From Cyanobacteria bacterium UBA5018 (GTDB taxonomy: Bacteria > Cyanobacteriota > Cyanobacteriia > PCC-6307 > Cyanobiaceae), in contig DGYA01000081.1 in the NCBI GenBank assembly GCA_002396505.1, forward strand, positions 1 to 8,475: a stretch of DNA of 8,475 nucleotides, given 5' to 3'. Positions 1 to 6,316 of this stretch are shown here, piece by piece; the first letter of the stretch is position 1, and each line of letters begins with the position of its first letter. Under the pieces are notes generated by a model. It made no database searches. It saw nothing but the letters and a program-made list of their open reading frames with translations, and was not told the DNA's origin. The position numbers and the translations under genes were made by a program.

Positions 1-1247
1 GGCTGGTTTTTCTGCAAACTCCTAAGGGCAGTGCTCACCTCCGCCGGGTGGATCAACCAGGCCAATTGGGTCGCTTCGGTGAGGCTGCGCACCAGGGCCG
101 AGCGCTGTTCCAGGGCCTGGAGGTCGTGGCCGTTCCAAAGCCTTAGGCCGCCCTCATAGGGGTGATAGCCGCGATTTTGACGCTGTTGCAACCCACAACA
201 GCGCTCGGCGGCCAAGCCGGCGGCGGAGCTGAGGCGCTGGGCAAGGGCCAGCAATTCCAGGCGTTGGCCGGCATCTAGCTGGCTCACATCAGTGGCCTTG
301 AGCAGCCGCCTATTAATCAGCCTTGCACAGGGTTCGGCCAGCTCCTCCGGCCCAGCTTCCATCCAGCGCATCAGGTGGTAGCCGGTGCGAATGTCGTCGT
401 TGGCCAGAAAGCTGTTCAGATCGAGCGGTTCGCTCTGCCACAGCCAGCGGGCCATCACCGCATCGGCTTCCACCAGCCGCGGCCCCAGCCGGCGGGCGGT
501 ACTGATGGCCTGGCACAAAAGCCAATTGCAAACCACATTGAGCCTGTGGTTATAGACACTGCGGTACATCAAATCCCGCACCACCAGATAGTGCTCCACT
601 GCCATCAGACCCTTGGGATGGATGGCTAGGGCGCCATCGGGGGCGATGGTCAAAGCGGCCAGGATCCGCTCCAAATCCAAGCGGCCGTAGCTGGTACCGG
701 TGCTGTAGCTATCGCGCAGCAGGTAGTCGAGTCGATCGCAGTCCAGTTGGCTGCTAACCAGAGACTTGATGGCACTGCAGGGATATTGGCCCTGTTCCAG
801 CAGATCGGCCACGGCGGCTGCGCTGCCGGGCGCCGAGGCCTCCAGCCGATCGCGCAGGGCTGGAAACTCCCGAATTAGCCGACCCGACCACTGCTCATGC
901 CGCATCCCATACATCTCTTCTCCGGTATGGCTCAAGGGCCCATGGCCCAGATCGTGCAGTAGCGCCGCCGCATAGAGCAGGCTGCGGTGCTGATCTAGAT
1001 CGGGCCTGTGGCGCAGCAGCTGCCCCAGGGCAAGCCGCGCCAGATGCAGCACCCCCAGGGAATGGGTGAACCGACTCGACTCCGCCCCGTGGAAGGTCCA
1101 AAATGCCGGCCCGAGTTGGCGGATGCGCCGCAGCCGCTGGAAGGGGGCCGTGTCAATCAGGTCTATGGCCAGGGCCTCGGCCGGATCCTGGGGATCCAGG
1201 CGGATAGCGCCATGCAGGGGGTCGTGGTAGGTGCGGGGCTGGATCAC
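1..1247 (-). CDS. HD-domain phosphohydrolase, dNTPase-like (COG1078/SAMHD1-like), C-terminus cut by window edge
   Basis: Probable metal-dependent phosphohydrolase of the dGTPase-like HD superfamily; members characterised elsewhere remove triphosphate from dNTPs, but the substrate here is unknown. Translation gives at least 415 residues and is still open at position 1, close to the usual family length of about 400-420. The N-terminus has RTYHDPLHG (residues 5-13) and RLRRIRQLGP, then SSRFTHSLG with His62, the HD pair His98-Asp99 in LHDLGHGPLSH, and QLDCDRLDYL with Asp169. These match the H...HD...D metal-binding set of the family. The start is GTG at 1247-1245, overlapping the ctpA stop as GTGA, so translation is probably coupled and the two genes probably form one transcript. 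No signal peptide or membrane segment is visible, so a cytoplasmic enzyme is expected. Family assignment is confident; the biological role is not. Confidence 0.9.
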   Translation of the reverse strand, partial: MIQPRTYHDPLHGAIRLDPQDPAEALAIDLIDTAPFQRLRRIRQLGPAFWTFHGAESSRFTHSLGVLHLARLALGQLLRHRPDLDQHRSLLYAAALLHDLGHGPLSHTGEEMYGMRHEQWSGRLIREFPALRDRLEASAPGSAAAVADLLEQGQYPCSAIKSLVSSQLDCDRLDYLLRDSYSTGTSYGRLDLERILAALTIAPDGALAIHPKGLMAVEHYLVVRDLMYRSVYNHRLNVVCNWLLCQAISTARRLGPRLVEADAVMARWLWQSEPLDLNSFLANDDIRTGYHLMRWMEAGPEELAEPCARLINRRLLKATDVSQLDAGQRLELLALAQRLSSAAGLAAERCCGLQQRQNRGYHPYEGGLRLWNGHDLQALEQRSALVRSLTEATQLAWLIHPAEVSTALRSLQKNQ

Positions 1248-2503
1248 GGCTGAGCTGAACTGGCGATCCCCTGCTCCAGCAGGCTGACGCAGCTTGCCAG
1301 GGCCTGATGCAGCCAGCTGTCGTGATCCCCGCCGGGATTGAGCGGTTCAGGAGCTGCCAGCAACAGATTTGGTTCGATACCCAGATTTTGGATATCGCGG
1401 CCGCTGGGGGTGATGTAGCGGGCCACCGTTACCGCCAGGCCACTGCCATCGCCGAGCGGAATCAGGGTTTGGATCAGCCCCTTGCCGAATGTGCGGCTGC
1501 CCAATAGGGCACTGCGGCCGTTGTCCTGCAGGGCTCCGGCCAGGATTTCGCTGGCACTGGCGGTGCCGCCATTCACCAGGGTGAGCATCGGGCCGCCATA
1601 GAGCTGGTCAACGCCGGCCTGCAGGGGGGTCCTGAGGCCTTCACGGTTCTCGGTTTCCACGATTGGTTGGCGATCGAGGAAGGCATTGGCCACCGCCAAG
1701 CCGGCATTCACCAGGCCGCCGGAGTTGTTGCGCAAATCCAGCACCAAGGCCTCGATATTGGCGAATTCACTGCCCTGCAGGGCCAGGCGCACCTGCTCCG
1801 GCACGGGCTCGGCAAATTGGGTGATGCGCAGATAACCGAGCAGATGGCCCTGCTGGCGGATTGTCTTGCTGCGCACTGGCTGCAGGCTGACGCTGCGCCT
1901 TTGCAATTCCAGCTCCCGCCGCCGGCCACTGGGCTCCTCAAACAGCAGCAGCACCCGGCTGCCCTCTTGGCCCCGCAGCTCGTTGGCGGTGCCCTCCAAG
2001 CCAAGGGTGTGGGTGTCGATGCCGTTCACCGCCAATACGGCGGTGCCGCTGACCATGCCCGCCTCGGCGGCGGGAGAACCCTCCAGGGGGGCGATCACAA
2101 CGACTTGCTCGTCGACGCTGCGCAGGGCGAGCTGCAGACCCACCCCAGTAACAGTGCCCTTGGTGTTGGCCATCAAGCTGCCGTAGTCGGCAGGGCGCAG
2201 CAGGTGGGTATAGGGATCGCCAAGGGGGGCCAGCATGCTGTCGATGGCGTCGTAGGCATCGCCGGAACTGCTGATCGGCCGCTCCAGGGTCTTTTGGCGC
2301 AGCCGCTTCCAATGCACTGCATCGAAGCGTTGCGGATCCACGTAGCTCTGATTCACCAGCCGCCAGGCCTCCACAACTATTTGCTGGGCATCGCTGAGGG
2401 CGGCAGCGGGCGAGGCCAGCCCCAGCCAGAGGCCAAAACCCCAGAGCAGCAGGGCAAAGCAGGGATTGGGCAGCGGTCGGCGGAAGGGGCGCGGGGCGCT
2501 CAC
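1244..2503 (-). CDS. ctpA: C-terminal processing peptidase CtpA (S41 family, D1 maturation)
   Basis: Serine protease that, in cyanobacteria and chloroplasts, trims the C-terminal extension of the photosystem II D1 precursor on the lumenal side. The 419-aa protein starts at GTG; in-frame TAG and TGA codons lie just upstream, so a longer form is excluded. A signal peptide is visible: hydrophobic residues about 15-30, then SPAAA with likely cleavage after residue 35. A PDZ-like domain occupies roughly residues 110-195 (GVGLQL, SPAAEAGM, VLAVNG). The peptidase domain follows, with LVLDLRNNSGG (254-263), GGTASASEI carrying nucleophile Ser316 and Glu319, and FGKG carrying general base Lys341. The Ser-Lys spacing of 25 equals that of Tsp and the algal D1 protease. 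It is the first gene of the minus-strand pair and is transcribed away from petB. Paralogues (CtpB/CtpC) exist in cyanobacteria; the symbol rests on the petB linkage and overall likeness. Confidence 0.93.
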   Translation of the reverse strand: MSAPRPFRRPLPNPCFALLLWGFGLWLGLASPAAALSDAQQIVVEAWRLVNQSYVDPQRFDAVHWKRLRQKTLERPISSSGDAYDAIDSMLAPLGDPYTHLLRPADYGSLMANTKGTVTGVGLQLALRSVDEQVVVIAPLEGSPAAEAGMVSGTAVLAVNGIDTHTLGLEGTANELRGQEGSRVLLLFEEPSGRRRELELQRRSVSLQPVRSKTIRQQGHLLGYLRITQFAEPVPEQVRLALQGSEFANIEALVLDLRNNSGGLVNAGLAVANAFLDRQPIVETENREGLRTPLQAGVDQLYGGPMLTLVNGGTASASEILAGALQDNGRSALLGSRTFGKGLIQTLIPLGDGSGLAVTVARYITPSGRDIQNLGIEPNLLLAAPEPLNPGGDHDSWLHQALASCVSLLEQGIASSAQP

Positions 2504-2552
2504 AGGCGGTCAGCACTATCGGTAGACTTTGGCAACTGACATTTCGTGCTGC
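2504..2552. promoter_or_regulatory. Short divergent spacer between ctpA and petB
   Basis: Only 49 bases separate the GTG of ctpA from the preferred ATG of petB, so the two divergent promoters must be compact or lie partly inside the genes. TAGACT at 2523-2528 could serve as a plus-strand -10 element for petB, but no convincing -35 element is seen at the right distance. Neither gene has a clear Shine-Dalgarno sequence here. The location is certain; the promoter elements are only suggestions. Confidence 0.3.
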
Positions 2553-3227
2553 ATGGCGAATTCCTCTCCTGCCGGAAAGTCGTCCCCTGTGTACGACTGG
2601 TTCCAGGAGCGCCTGGAGCTTCAAGCGATCGCCGATGACATCTCCGCCAAGTACGTGCCACCGCACGTAAACATTTTTTATTGCCTTGGCGGCATCACCC
2701 TGGTGTGCTTCCTGATCCAGTTTGCCACTGGATTTGCGATGACGTTTTATTACAAGCCCACCGTGGCTGAGGCCTACGCCTCTGTCCAATACCTGATGAG
2801 CGATGTCAGCTTTGGCTGGCTGATTCGTTCAGTGCACCGCTGGAGCGCCTCGATGATGGTGCTGATGCTGATCCTGCACGTTTTCCGCGTGTATCTCACC
2901 GGCGGTTTCAAGAGCCCCCGCGAGCTCACCTGGGTTACCGGTGTAACCATGGCGGTGATCACGGTTTCCTTTGGTGTAACCGGGTATTCACTGCCCTGGG
3001 ATCAAGTTGGTTACTGGGCGGTCAAAATTGTGAGCGGTGTTCCTGCAGCCCTGCCCGTGGTGGGTGACTTCATGGTGGAACTGCTCCGCGGTGGAGAAAG
3101 CGTTGGCCAGTCCACGCTCACCCGCTTCTACAGCCTGCACACCTTCGTGATGCCCTGGCTGCTGGCGGTATTCATGCTCATCCACTTCCTGATGATCCGC
3201 AAGCAGGGCATTTCGGGCCCTTTGTGA
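2553..3227 (+). CDS. petB: Cytochrome b6 (PetB)
   Basis: Haem-bearing membrane subunit of the cytochrome b6f complex, which carries electrons from plastoquinol to plastocyanin or cytochrome c and pumps protons across the thylakoid. The 224-aa protein has Cys44 for covalent haem c attachment and four haem-b ligands, His95, His109, His196 and His211. These are offset by exactly nine from the familiar Cys35, His86, His100, His187 and His202. Membrane helices lie near residues 42-64, 98-115, 124-146 and 196-215, with GYSLPWDQVGYWA between them at the quinol site. ATG at 2553 gives the usual MANSSP start; a TTG at 2529 would add eight residues and is less likely. Compared with the common form beginning MANSSPVYDWF, six residues are inserted so that it reads MANSSPAGKSSPVYDWF. 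It is co-oriented with petD, 104 bases upstream of it. Confidence 0.97.
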   Translation: MANSSPAGKSSPVYDWFQERLELQAIADDISAKYVPPHVNIFYCLGGITLVCFLIQFATGFAMTFYYKPTVAEAYASVQYLMSDVSFGWLIRSVHRWSASMMVLMLILHVFRVYLTGGFKSPRELTWVTGVTMAVITVSFGVTGYSLPWDQVGYWAVKIVSGVPAALPVVGDFMVELLRGGESVGQSTLTRFYSLHTFVMPWLLAVFMLIHFLMIRKQGISGPL

Positions 3228-3285
3228 TCGGGTGTTCGATCACCTCTGTGATTGCCCGTTTAACTCCTGTTTAGCCTTTCGGCTA
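3225..3285 (+). promoter_or_regulatory. Two small hairpins in the petB-petD spacer
   Basis: The first is TGATCG (3225-3230) pairing with CGATCA (3237-3242), a 6-bp stem that includes the petB stop codon. The second is TAGCC (3272-3276) pairing with GGCTA (3281-3285) around a TTTC loop, followed by an AT-rich stretch but no true T-run. Neither looks like an efficient terminator. They may stabilise the petB 3' end or mark an RNA processing point between the two cistrons. Confidence 0.35.
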
Positions 3286-3331
3286 TCTAGATTTTAGTTA
3301 TCACCCTTAGACCACCCTCTTAAGGCCCGCC

Positions 3332-3814
3332 ATGCACATCCTCAAAAAGCCAGACCTCACCGATCCAGCCCTACGTGCCAAGTTGGCTAAGGGCATGGGC
3401 CACAACTACTACGGTGAGCCCGCCTGGCCCAACGATCTTCTTTACATGTTCCCTGTGGTGATCCTGGGAACCATTGGTTGCATTGTCGGTCTATCCGTTC
3501 TGGATCCCGCCATGCTGGCCGACAAAGCCGATCCCTTTGCCACTCCCCTGGAAATCCTGCCCGAGTGGTATCTATATCCAGTGTTCCAGATCCTGAGGGT
3601 TGTTCCCAATAAACTGCTGGGTATTGCCCTGCAGACAATGGTGCCACTGGGCCTGATGCTGGTCCCCTTTATCGAGAGTTTTAATAAGTTTCAAAATCCC
3701 TTCCGCCGCCCGGTGGCAATGGCCGTATTCCTATTCGGTACATTCTTCACCATCTACCTGGGCATTGGCGCTGCACTGCCGATCGACAAGTCACTCACCC
3801 TCGGCCTGTTCTGA
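3332..3814 (+). CDS. petD: Cytochrome b6f complex subunit IV (PetD)
   Basis: Subunit IV is the counterpart of the C-terminal half of mitochondrial cytochrome b; with PetB it forms the quinol-oxidising core of the b6f complex. The 160-aa length is standard. The PEWY motif of the Qo site is at residues 77-80, with the key Glu78 present. Three membrane helices lie near residues 36-57, 93-113 and 125-149. The N-terminus MHILKKPDL and the segment GHNYYGEPAWPNDLLYMFP are typical. AAGG at 3322-3325, six bases before the ATG, is a partial Shine-Dalgarno sequence. It is downstream of petB in the same direction, and the unit ends in the terminator at 3842-3867. Confidence 0.97.
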   Translation: MHILKKPDLTDPALRAKLAKGMGHNYYGEPAWPNDLLYMFPVVILGTIGCIVGLSVLDPAMLADKADPFATPLEILPEWYLYPVFQILRVVPNKLLGIALQTMVPLGLMLVPFIESFNKFQNPFRRPVAMAVFLFGTFFTIYLGIGAALPIDKSLTLGLF

Positions 3815-3841
3815 TTTTAATTAAGCTATTTTGCCTAATCT

Positions 3842-3867
3842 GCTGCGACTTCGGTCGCGGCTTTTTT
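3842..3867 (+). terminator. Intrinsic terminator of petBD
   Basis: GCTGCGAC (3842-3849 region) pairs with GTCGCGGC (3854-3861) with one G-T pair and a TTCG tetraloop, followed at once by six T residues. It starts 28 bases after the petD stop and points the same way, so it should end the petBD transcript. On the opposite strand the stem is not followed by a T-run, so it does not obviously serve the convergent invertase gene. Confidence 0.9.
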
Positions 3868-3875
3868 GTGCCTAT

Positions 3876-3922
3876 AAAGTTCTGCAAACTATTTTTTATG
3901 ACTAGAAAGTTCTGAAAATAGT
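3876..3922. repeat. Direct and inverted repeats between petD and the invertase gene
   Basis: AAAGTTCTG occurs at 3876-3884 and again at 3906-3914, a period of 30. Overlapping these, ACTATTTT (3888-3895) is the exact reverse complement of AAAATAGT (3915-3922), giving an 8-bp AT-rich stem with a 19-base loop directly after the invertase stop codon. It could weakly terminate or protect the 3' end of the invertase mRNA, but there is no T-run on that strand. Confidence 0.4.
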
Positions 3923-3923
3923 G

Positions 3924-5375
3924 CTAGAGCTTTTCTTCCAGGTCCAACAGGCTTACATCCTCAGGCTTCACGCGTAAGAAGTGGTGCAGCAATAGGAAGC
4001 CCACGATGGTCCAGGTTTGATAGGTGCGCGCTTGCTGGCCCACCCATGTGCCGGTTGGCCCATCGAAATACTCAGCCCATTGCTGGCGGGGCAGTTGATT
4101 TAGCTGACTCCAGTAACACTCCTCCACCATCGCCTTCATCTGACCCATCAGCAGCAGGTCGGCGGAAGGGTTGCGTTGCTCGTGCAGCAGCACGGCCCCA
4201 CCGAGATACCAGAGCAGACTGGGCCAGTGCCCACCATTGTGGTAACTCCAGGGCCAGTTCTTGGGATCGGAGCCGGTCTTGTTGCTCCATTCCGCCTGGT
4301 CCATTGGTGGGTGGCAGATGCGCATGGGCATCTGGGCCATCAGGTGATCTCGGTTGTGCAGCACCAGGCGAAACAGGGCCCGCTGCTGGGGCGCGGTGAG
4401 TAGACCAAACAGGCAGGCCAGGGAGTTGCCCAGGCTGTAGAAACGAAAATCAGGACGACCCGTACGCATGTTGCCGATCAGGTAGCCGCCCCTGTTGTCC
4501 AGCCAGTCCTGCAGCCAAGGAGGAATAACCTGGGGTTGCACATTAAATTCATTTTCGTGCTGATGCTCACCATACTGTTCGGTAGGGCGTCTCCGCAAAA
4601 CCTGCAAAGTTTTGCTGGTAACCCAGTAGTGCTTTAACAGATAAGAGCGTAAATCATGCAACCATTGATGGGTAAGTACCAGCCGTTGATCCAGCAGCCG
4701 ACTCTGCTGTTGTTGCTTTGCGAGCTCCATTAATTGAGAGCAACAGCGCAGGCAACCGAATAGCAGCACCTCCACCTCCAGCGGCGCCCCCCAGACATCC
4801 ATCGGACGATCAATCATGAAGGAGCAGTCGGGCACGAACAACACTGGCGTGCCCTCAAAGGTGGGGTGCAGCACCAGATCCAGCAGCAGCTGCACCCCAC
4901 GCTGCACTTTCTGGCTGGTACCGAAACTAGTGTCTCGGCTGTATTTCACATAAAGCCAGCAGAGCACAGGCCACCAAAGGCTGGCATCCACGGAGGTGAT
5001 CCGGCCAATGGAACGCTGGCCGTAATCAGCAAGTAAATGGCCATCTTCCTCCACAAAACTAGTGGGAAAAACTCCTCGAGTTTGATAGCTACTGCTCTGT
5101 AGCTCCAGACAAACGGTGAGGAAGTTGCGCACAATTTCGGTGCGCCCTTGCAGCAGCAGATAGAGCATTACTGGCACGTTATCGCGCAGAAACACCTCGC
5201 CATAGTTAGCAGCCGAGCTGCGGCGGGGATGTTCCAGGGCCGCCACCGAACCCACCAACTGGCCACGAACCCGAATCAAGGTGCGTTCGAACAGTTCCTG
5301 GGCAGTGCAGAGCACTGATTCCTCCCGGGAGCTGGGCCTAACCCGCAATTGCTCCTGGCTGAATTGTCGTGCCAT
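3924..5375 (-). CDS. GH100 alkaline/neutral invertase
   Basis: Cytoplasmic glycoside hydrolase that splits sucrose into glucose and fructose; in cyanobacteria it helps set the level of sucrose as reserve and compatible solute. With ATG at 5375 the protein has 483 residues, similar to family members of about 460-490. The segment TSVDASLWWPVLCWLY contains Asp130, matching the catalytic acid of Anabaena InvA. SFMIDRPMDVWGAPLEVEVLL, NRGGYLIGNM, DFRFYSLGN and GSDPKNWPWSYHNGG are typical GH100 blocks, and the Glu of QAEW (Glu362) is the likely second catalytic residue. The C-terminal part has AEYFDGPTGTWVGQQ and TYQTWTIVGFLL. ATG at 5375 is preferred because AGGGAG lies eight bases upstream; a TTG at 5408 would add eleven poorly conserved residues. 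It has no signal peptide. It is convergent with petD and looks monocistronic. Family call is secure; sucrose specificity is inferred. Confidence 0.93.
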   Translation of the reverse strand: MARQFSQEQLRVRPSSREESVLCTAQELFERTLIRVRGQLVGSVAALEHPRRSSAANYGEVFLRDNVPVMLYLLLQGRTEIVRNFLTVCLELQSSSYQTRGVFPTSFVEEDGHLLADYGQRSIGRITSVDASLWWPVLCWLYVKYSRDTSFGTSQKVQRGVQLLLDLVLHPTFEGTPVLFVPDCSFMIDRPMDVWGAPLEVEVLLFGCLRCCSQLMELAKQQQQSRLLDQRLVLTHQWLHDLRSYLLKHYWVTSKTLQVLRRRPTEQYGEHQHENEFNVQPQVIPPWLQDWLDNRGGYLIGNMRTGRPDFRFYSLGNSLACLFGLLTAPQQRALFRLVLHNRDHLMAQMPMRICHPPMDQAEWSNKTGSDPKNWPWSYHNGGHWPSLLWYLGGAVLLHEQRNPSADLLLMGQMKAMVEECYWSQLNQLPRQQWAEYFDGPTGTWVGQQARTYQTWTIVGFLLLHHFLRVKPEDVSLLDLEEKL

Positions 5376-5446
5376 TGCCGCCGCTCCCTGGAAAGGCGCA
5401 AGCGCCAAATAGAGCGTAGGCAGGGTTTCGTAGGCCGTCAGTGAAC

Positions 5447-5513
5447 TGGCGAGCTGAGCACTGGTGAGCTGTGGCTGGTGAGCTGTGGCCGACTAGCTGT
5501 GGCTGACGAGCTA
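5447..5513. repeat. 14-bp tandem repeat upstream of the invertase gene
   Basis: TGGTGAGCTGTGGC is present twice without change (5462-5475, 5476-5489). It continues as CGACTAGCTGTGGC (5490-5503) and TGACGAGCTA (5504-5513), and is preceded by a looser copy TGGCGAGCTGAGCAC (5447-5461). The shared core is GAGCTG/TAGCTG. It lies about 70-140 bases before the invertase start, in its likely upstream control region, so copy-number change could affect expression. No function is shown. Confidence 0.75.
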
Positions 5514-5760
5514 ATCATTCTGACCCGGCCGCTGGCCATGGGCAATGGCGCTGCTACGCCGCAGCGTTAAATAGGGCTCGATCGCGAATTGCCGATCCTG
5601 GTGCCGATTATCTATGGCGATTAGCACTATAATCCCACACCAGGATTTCGCTGGCAATCCCGATTCCCTTGCCATGCAGCTGGCTGGCCTGCAGGTCAAC
5701 CGACAGCCAAAACCAAGCTACTGCCAATAGCTGTAAGGCGACAGCGAAAACTGCGTCAGC
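5514..5760 (-). other. Gene-poor stretch with possible remnants of a minus-strand coding sequence
   Basis: No intact gene is seen between the tandem repeat and 5774. Two minus-strand frames look protein-like in adjoining pieces. One (5760 to about 5608) encodes a hydrophobic stretch LQLLAVAWFWLSVDLQAS followed by GKGIGIASEILVWDYSANRHR and a stop. The other, in a shifted frame (about 5640 to 5511), gives NRHQDRQFAIEPYLTLRRSS and ends at TAG. Joined by a frameshift near 5610-5640 they would form one short membrane-anchored protein, so this may be a decayed gene. The pieces match nothing I recognise and may be chance. Confidence 0.2.
5628..5633 (+). promoter_or_regulatory. Perfect TATAAT -10 hexamer in the gene-free region
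   Basis: TATAAT stands on the plus strand in an otherwise GC-rich surrounding, inside CACTATAATCC. The sequence 16-18 bases upstream (around 5604-5611, CCGATTAT) is a poor -35 element. If active it would transcribe rightwards into the palindromic region and the doubtful ORF at 5820. It is suggestive only. Confidence 0.2.
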
Positions 5761-5773
5761 TCAAACCCGGTCT

Positions 5774-5833
5774 GGAAACCGCCTAGGCGGAGTGTTTCCA
5801 CCCTGGCTGGGCCTGCGGCATGGCTGCCGCAGG
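5774..5833. repeat. Cluster of palindromes able to form hairpins
   Basis: CCGCCTAGGCGG (5779-5790) is a perfect 12-bp palindrome. It is framed by GGAAAC (5774-5779) and GTTTCC (5794-5799), which are also complementary. Then CCTGCGGCA (5812-5820) pairs perfectly with TGCCGCAGG (5825-5833) around a TGGC loop, a strong 9-bp stem. No T-run follows on either strand, so these are not simple terminators. They could be REP-like DNA, a structured RNA, or part of a leader. Confidence 0.55.
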
Positions 5834-5859
5834 GAGCGGGCGGATGGCTGCCGCAGGGA
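5820..5859. repeat. 24-bp period direct repeat
   Basis: ATGGCTGCCGCAGGGA appears at 5820-5835 and identically at 5844-5859, spaced by GCGGGCGG. The period of 24 keeps any reading frame. The core GCCGCAGGGAGCG is found again near 7010-7025, and TGCCGCAGG also near 6200, so this may be a locally dispersed motif. Confidence 0.6.
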
Positions 5860-6251
5860 TACGATCCACACCCCCATCCCAGCGGCGCGGCCGCCGCCCC
5901 CAGGTGATCGCCATCCCACCAATCACCGCCGCGACGATTGAACACCGGCTGCAGCGGCTAATCCGACTGATCCGCCTCTGGCGCACCAGCTGCAGCGGCG
6001 GCTGTGCCGAGTTGCCTGCAGGCATGGCGCAAAGCGACTACGGTGCAAGCATCACTGCCCGCTCGGGCCTGCTGGACAGCGCCTTGCCAGCTAGTTTTGC
6101 TAGAAGCCAAGCGCTGCTGGATCAGCGGCTGGATCAGCTCCTGGAGCTAGAGCGGCAGCAGGCTGAGCCCTTGAACCAAAGCGGCCTACCAGCAATAGGT
6201 TGCCGCAGGTCAGCCGGGCCTTCTAGGGCTTGCTGCAGCAACCAAAAGTGA
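5820..6251 (+). CDS. Doubtful 143-aa reading frame, hypothetical
   Basis: Not recognised. The frame is rich in Arg, Ala and Leu and begins inside the 24-bp repeat and a hairpin, which makes the start doubtful. The middle (about residues 20-110) has G or C at most third codon positions, as real genes here do. It includes a helix-prone stretch LDQRLDQLLELERQQAE (about residues 101-117). No domain, signal peptide or metal site is visible, and the C-terminal end (CRRSAGPSRACCSNQK) looks random. No Shine-Dalgarno sequence precedes it. It could be a lineage-specific small protein, a decayed gene, or noncoding GC-rich sequence that happens to stay open. I would not accept it without homologues. Confidence 0.3.
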   Translation: MAAAGSGRMAAAGIRSTPPSQRRGRRPQVIAIPPITAATIEHRLQRLIRLIRLWRTSCSGGCAELPAGMAQSDYGASITARSGLLDSALPASFARSQALLDQRLDQLLELERQQAEPLNQSGLPAIGCRRSAGPSRACCSNQK

Positions 6252-6316
6252 GCCCACCGACAAAGGCAGCAACAGGGAGCTGCACCAATATTAATCATTT
6301 TACCTAGCTAGTTAGC

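Noticed and set aside
1365..1390. GGTTCGATACCC resembling a tRNA T-loop
   Set aside because: It lies inside ctpA coding sequence, with no matching acceptor stem or anticodon arm found.
1667..2539. Long plus-strand open frame opposite ctpA (290 aa)
   Set aside because: It is the complement of a well-supported S41 protease gene in GC-rich DNA; the translation is His/Gln/Gly-rich with no domain features.
2529..2552. TTG start adding eight residues to PetB
   Set aside because: The downstream ATG gives the conserved MANSSP beginning.
1938..2789. Minus-strand frame spanning the ctpA start and the beginning of petB
   Set aside because: It overlaps two certain genes in the wrong frames and its product is Arg/Gly/Ala-rich without any recognisable motif.
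5376..5408. TTG start adding eleven residues to the invertase
   Set aside because: ATG at 5375 has AGGGAG at a suitable distance; the added residues are not part of the conserved core.
5376..6316. Search for a CRISPR array, tRNA or rRNA in the long gene-free stretch
   Set aside because: The only regular repeats are contiguous 14-bp units without spacers, and no tRNA or rRNA signature sequences were seen.
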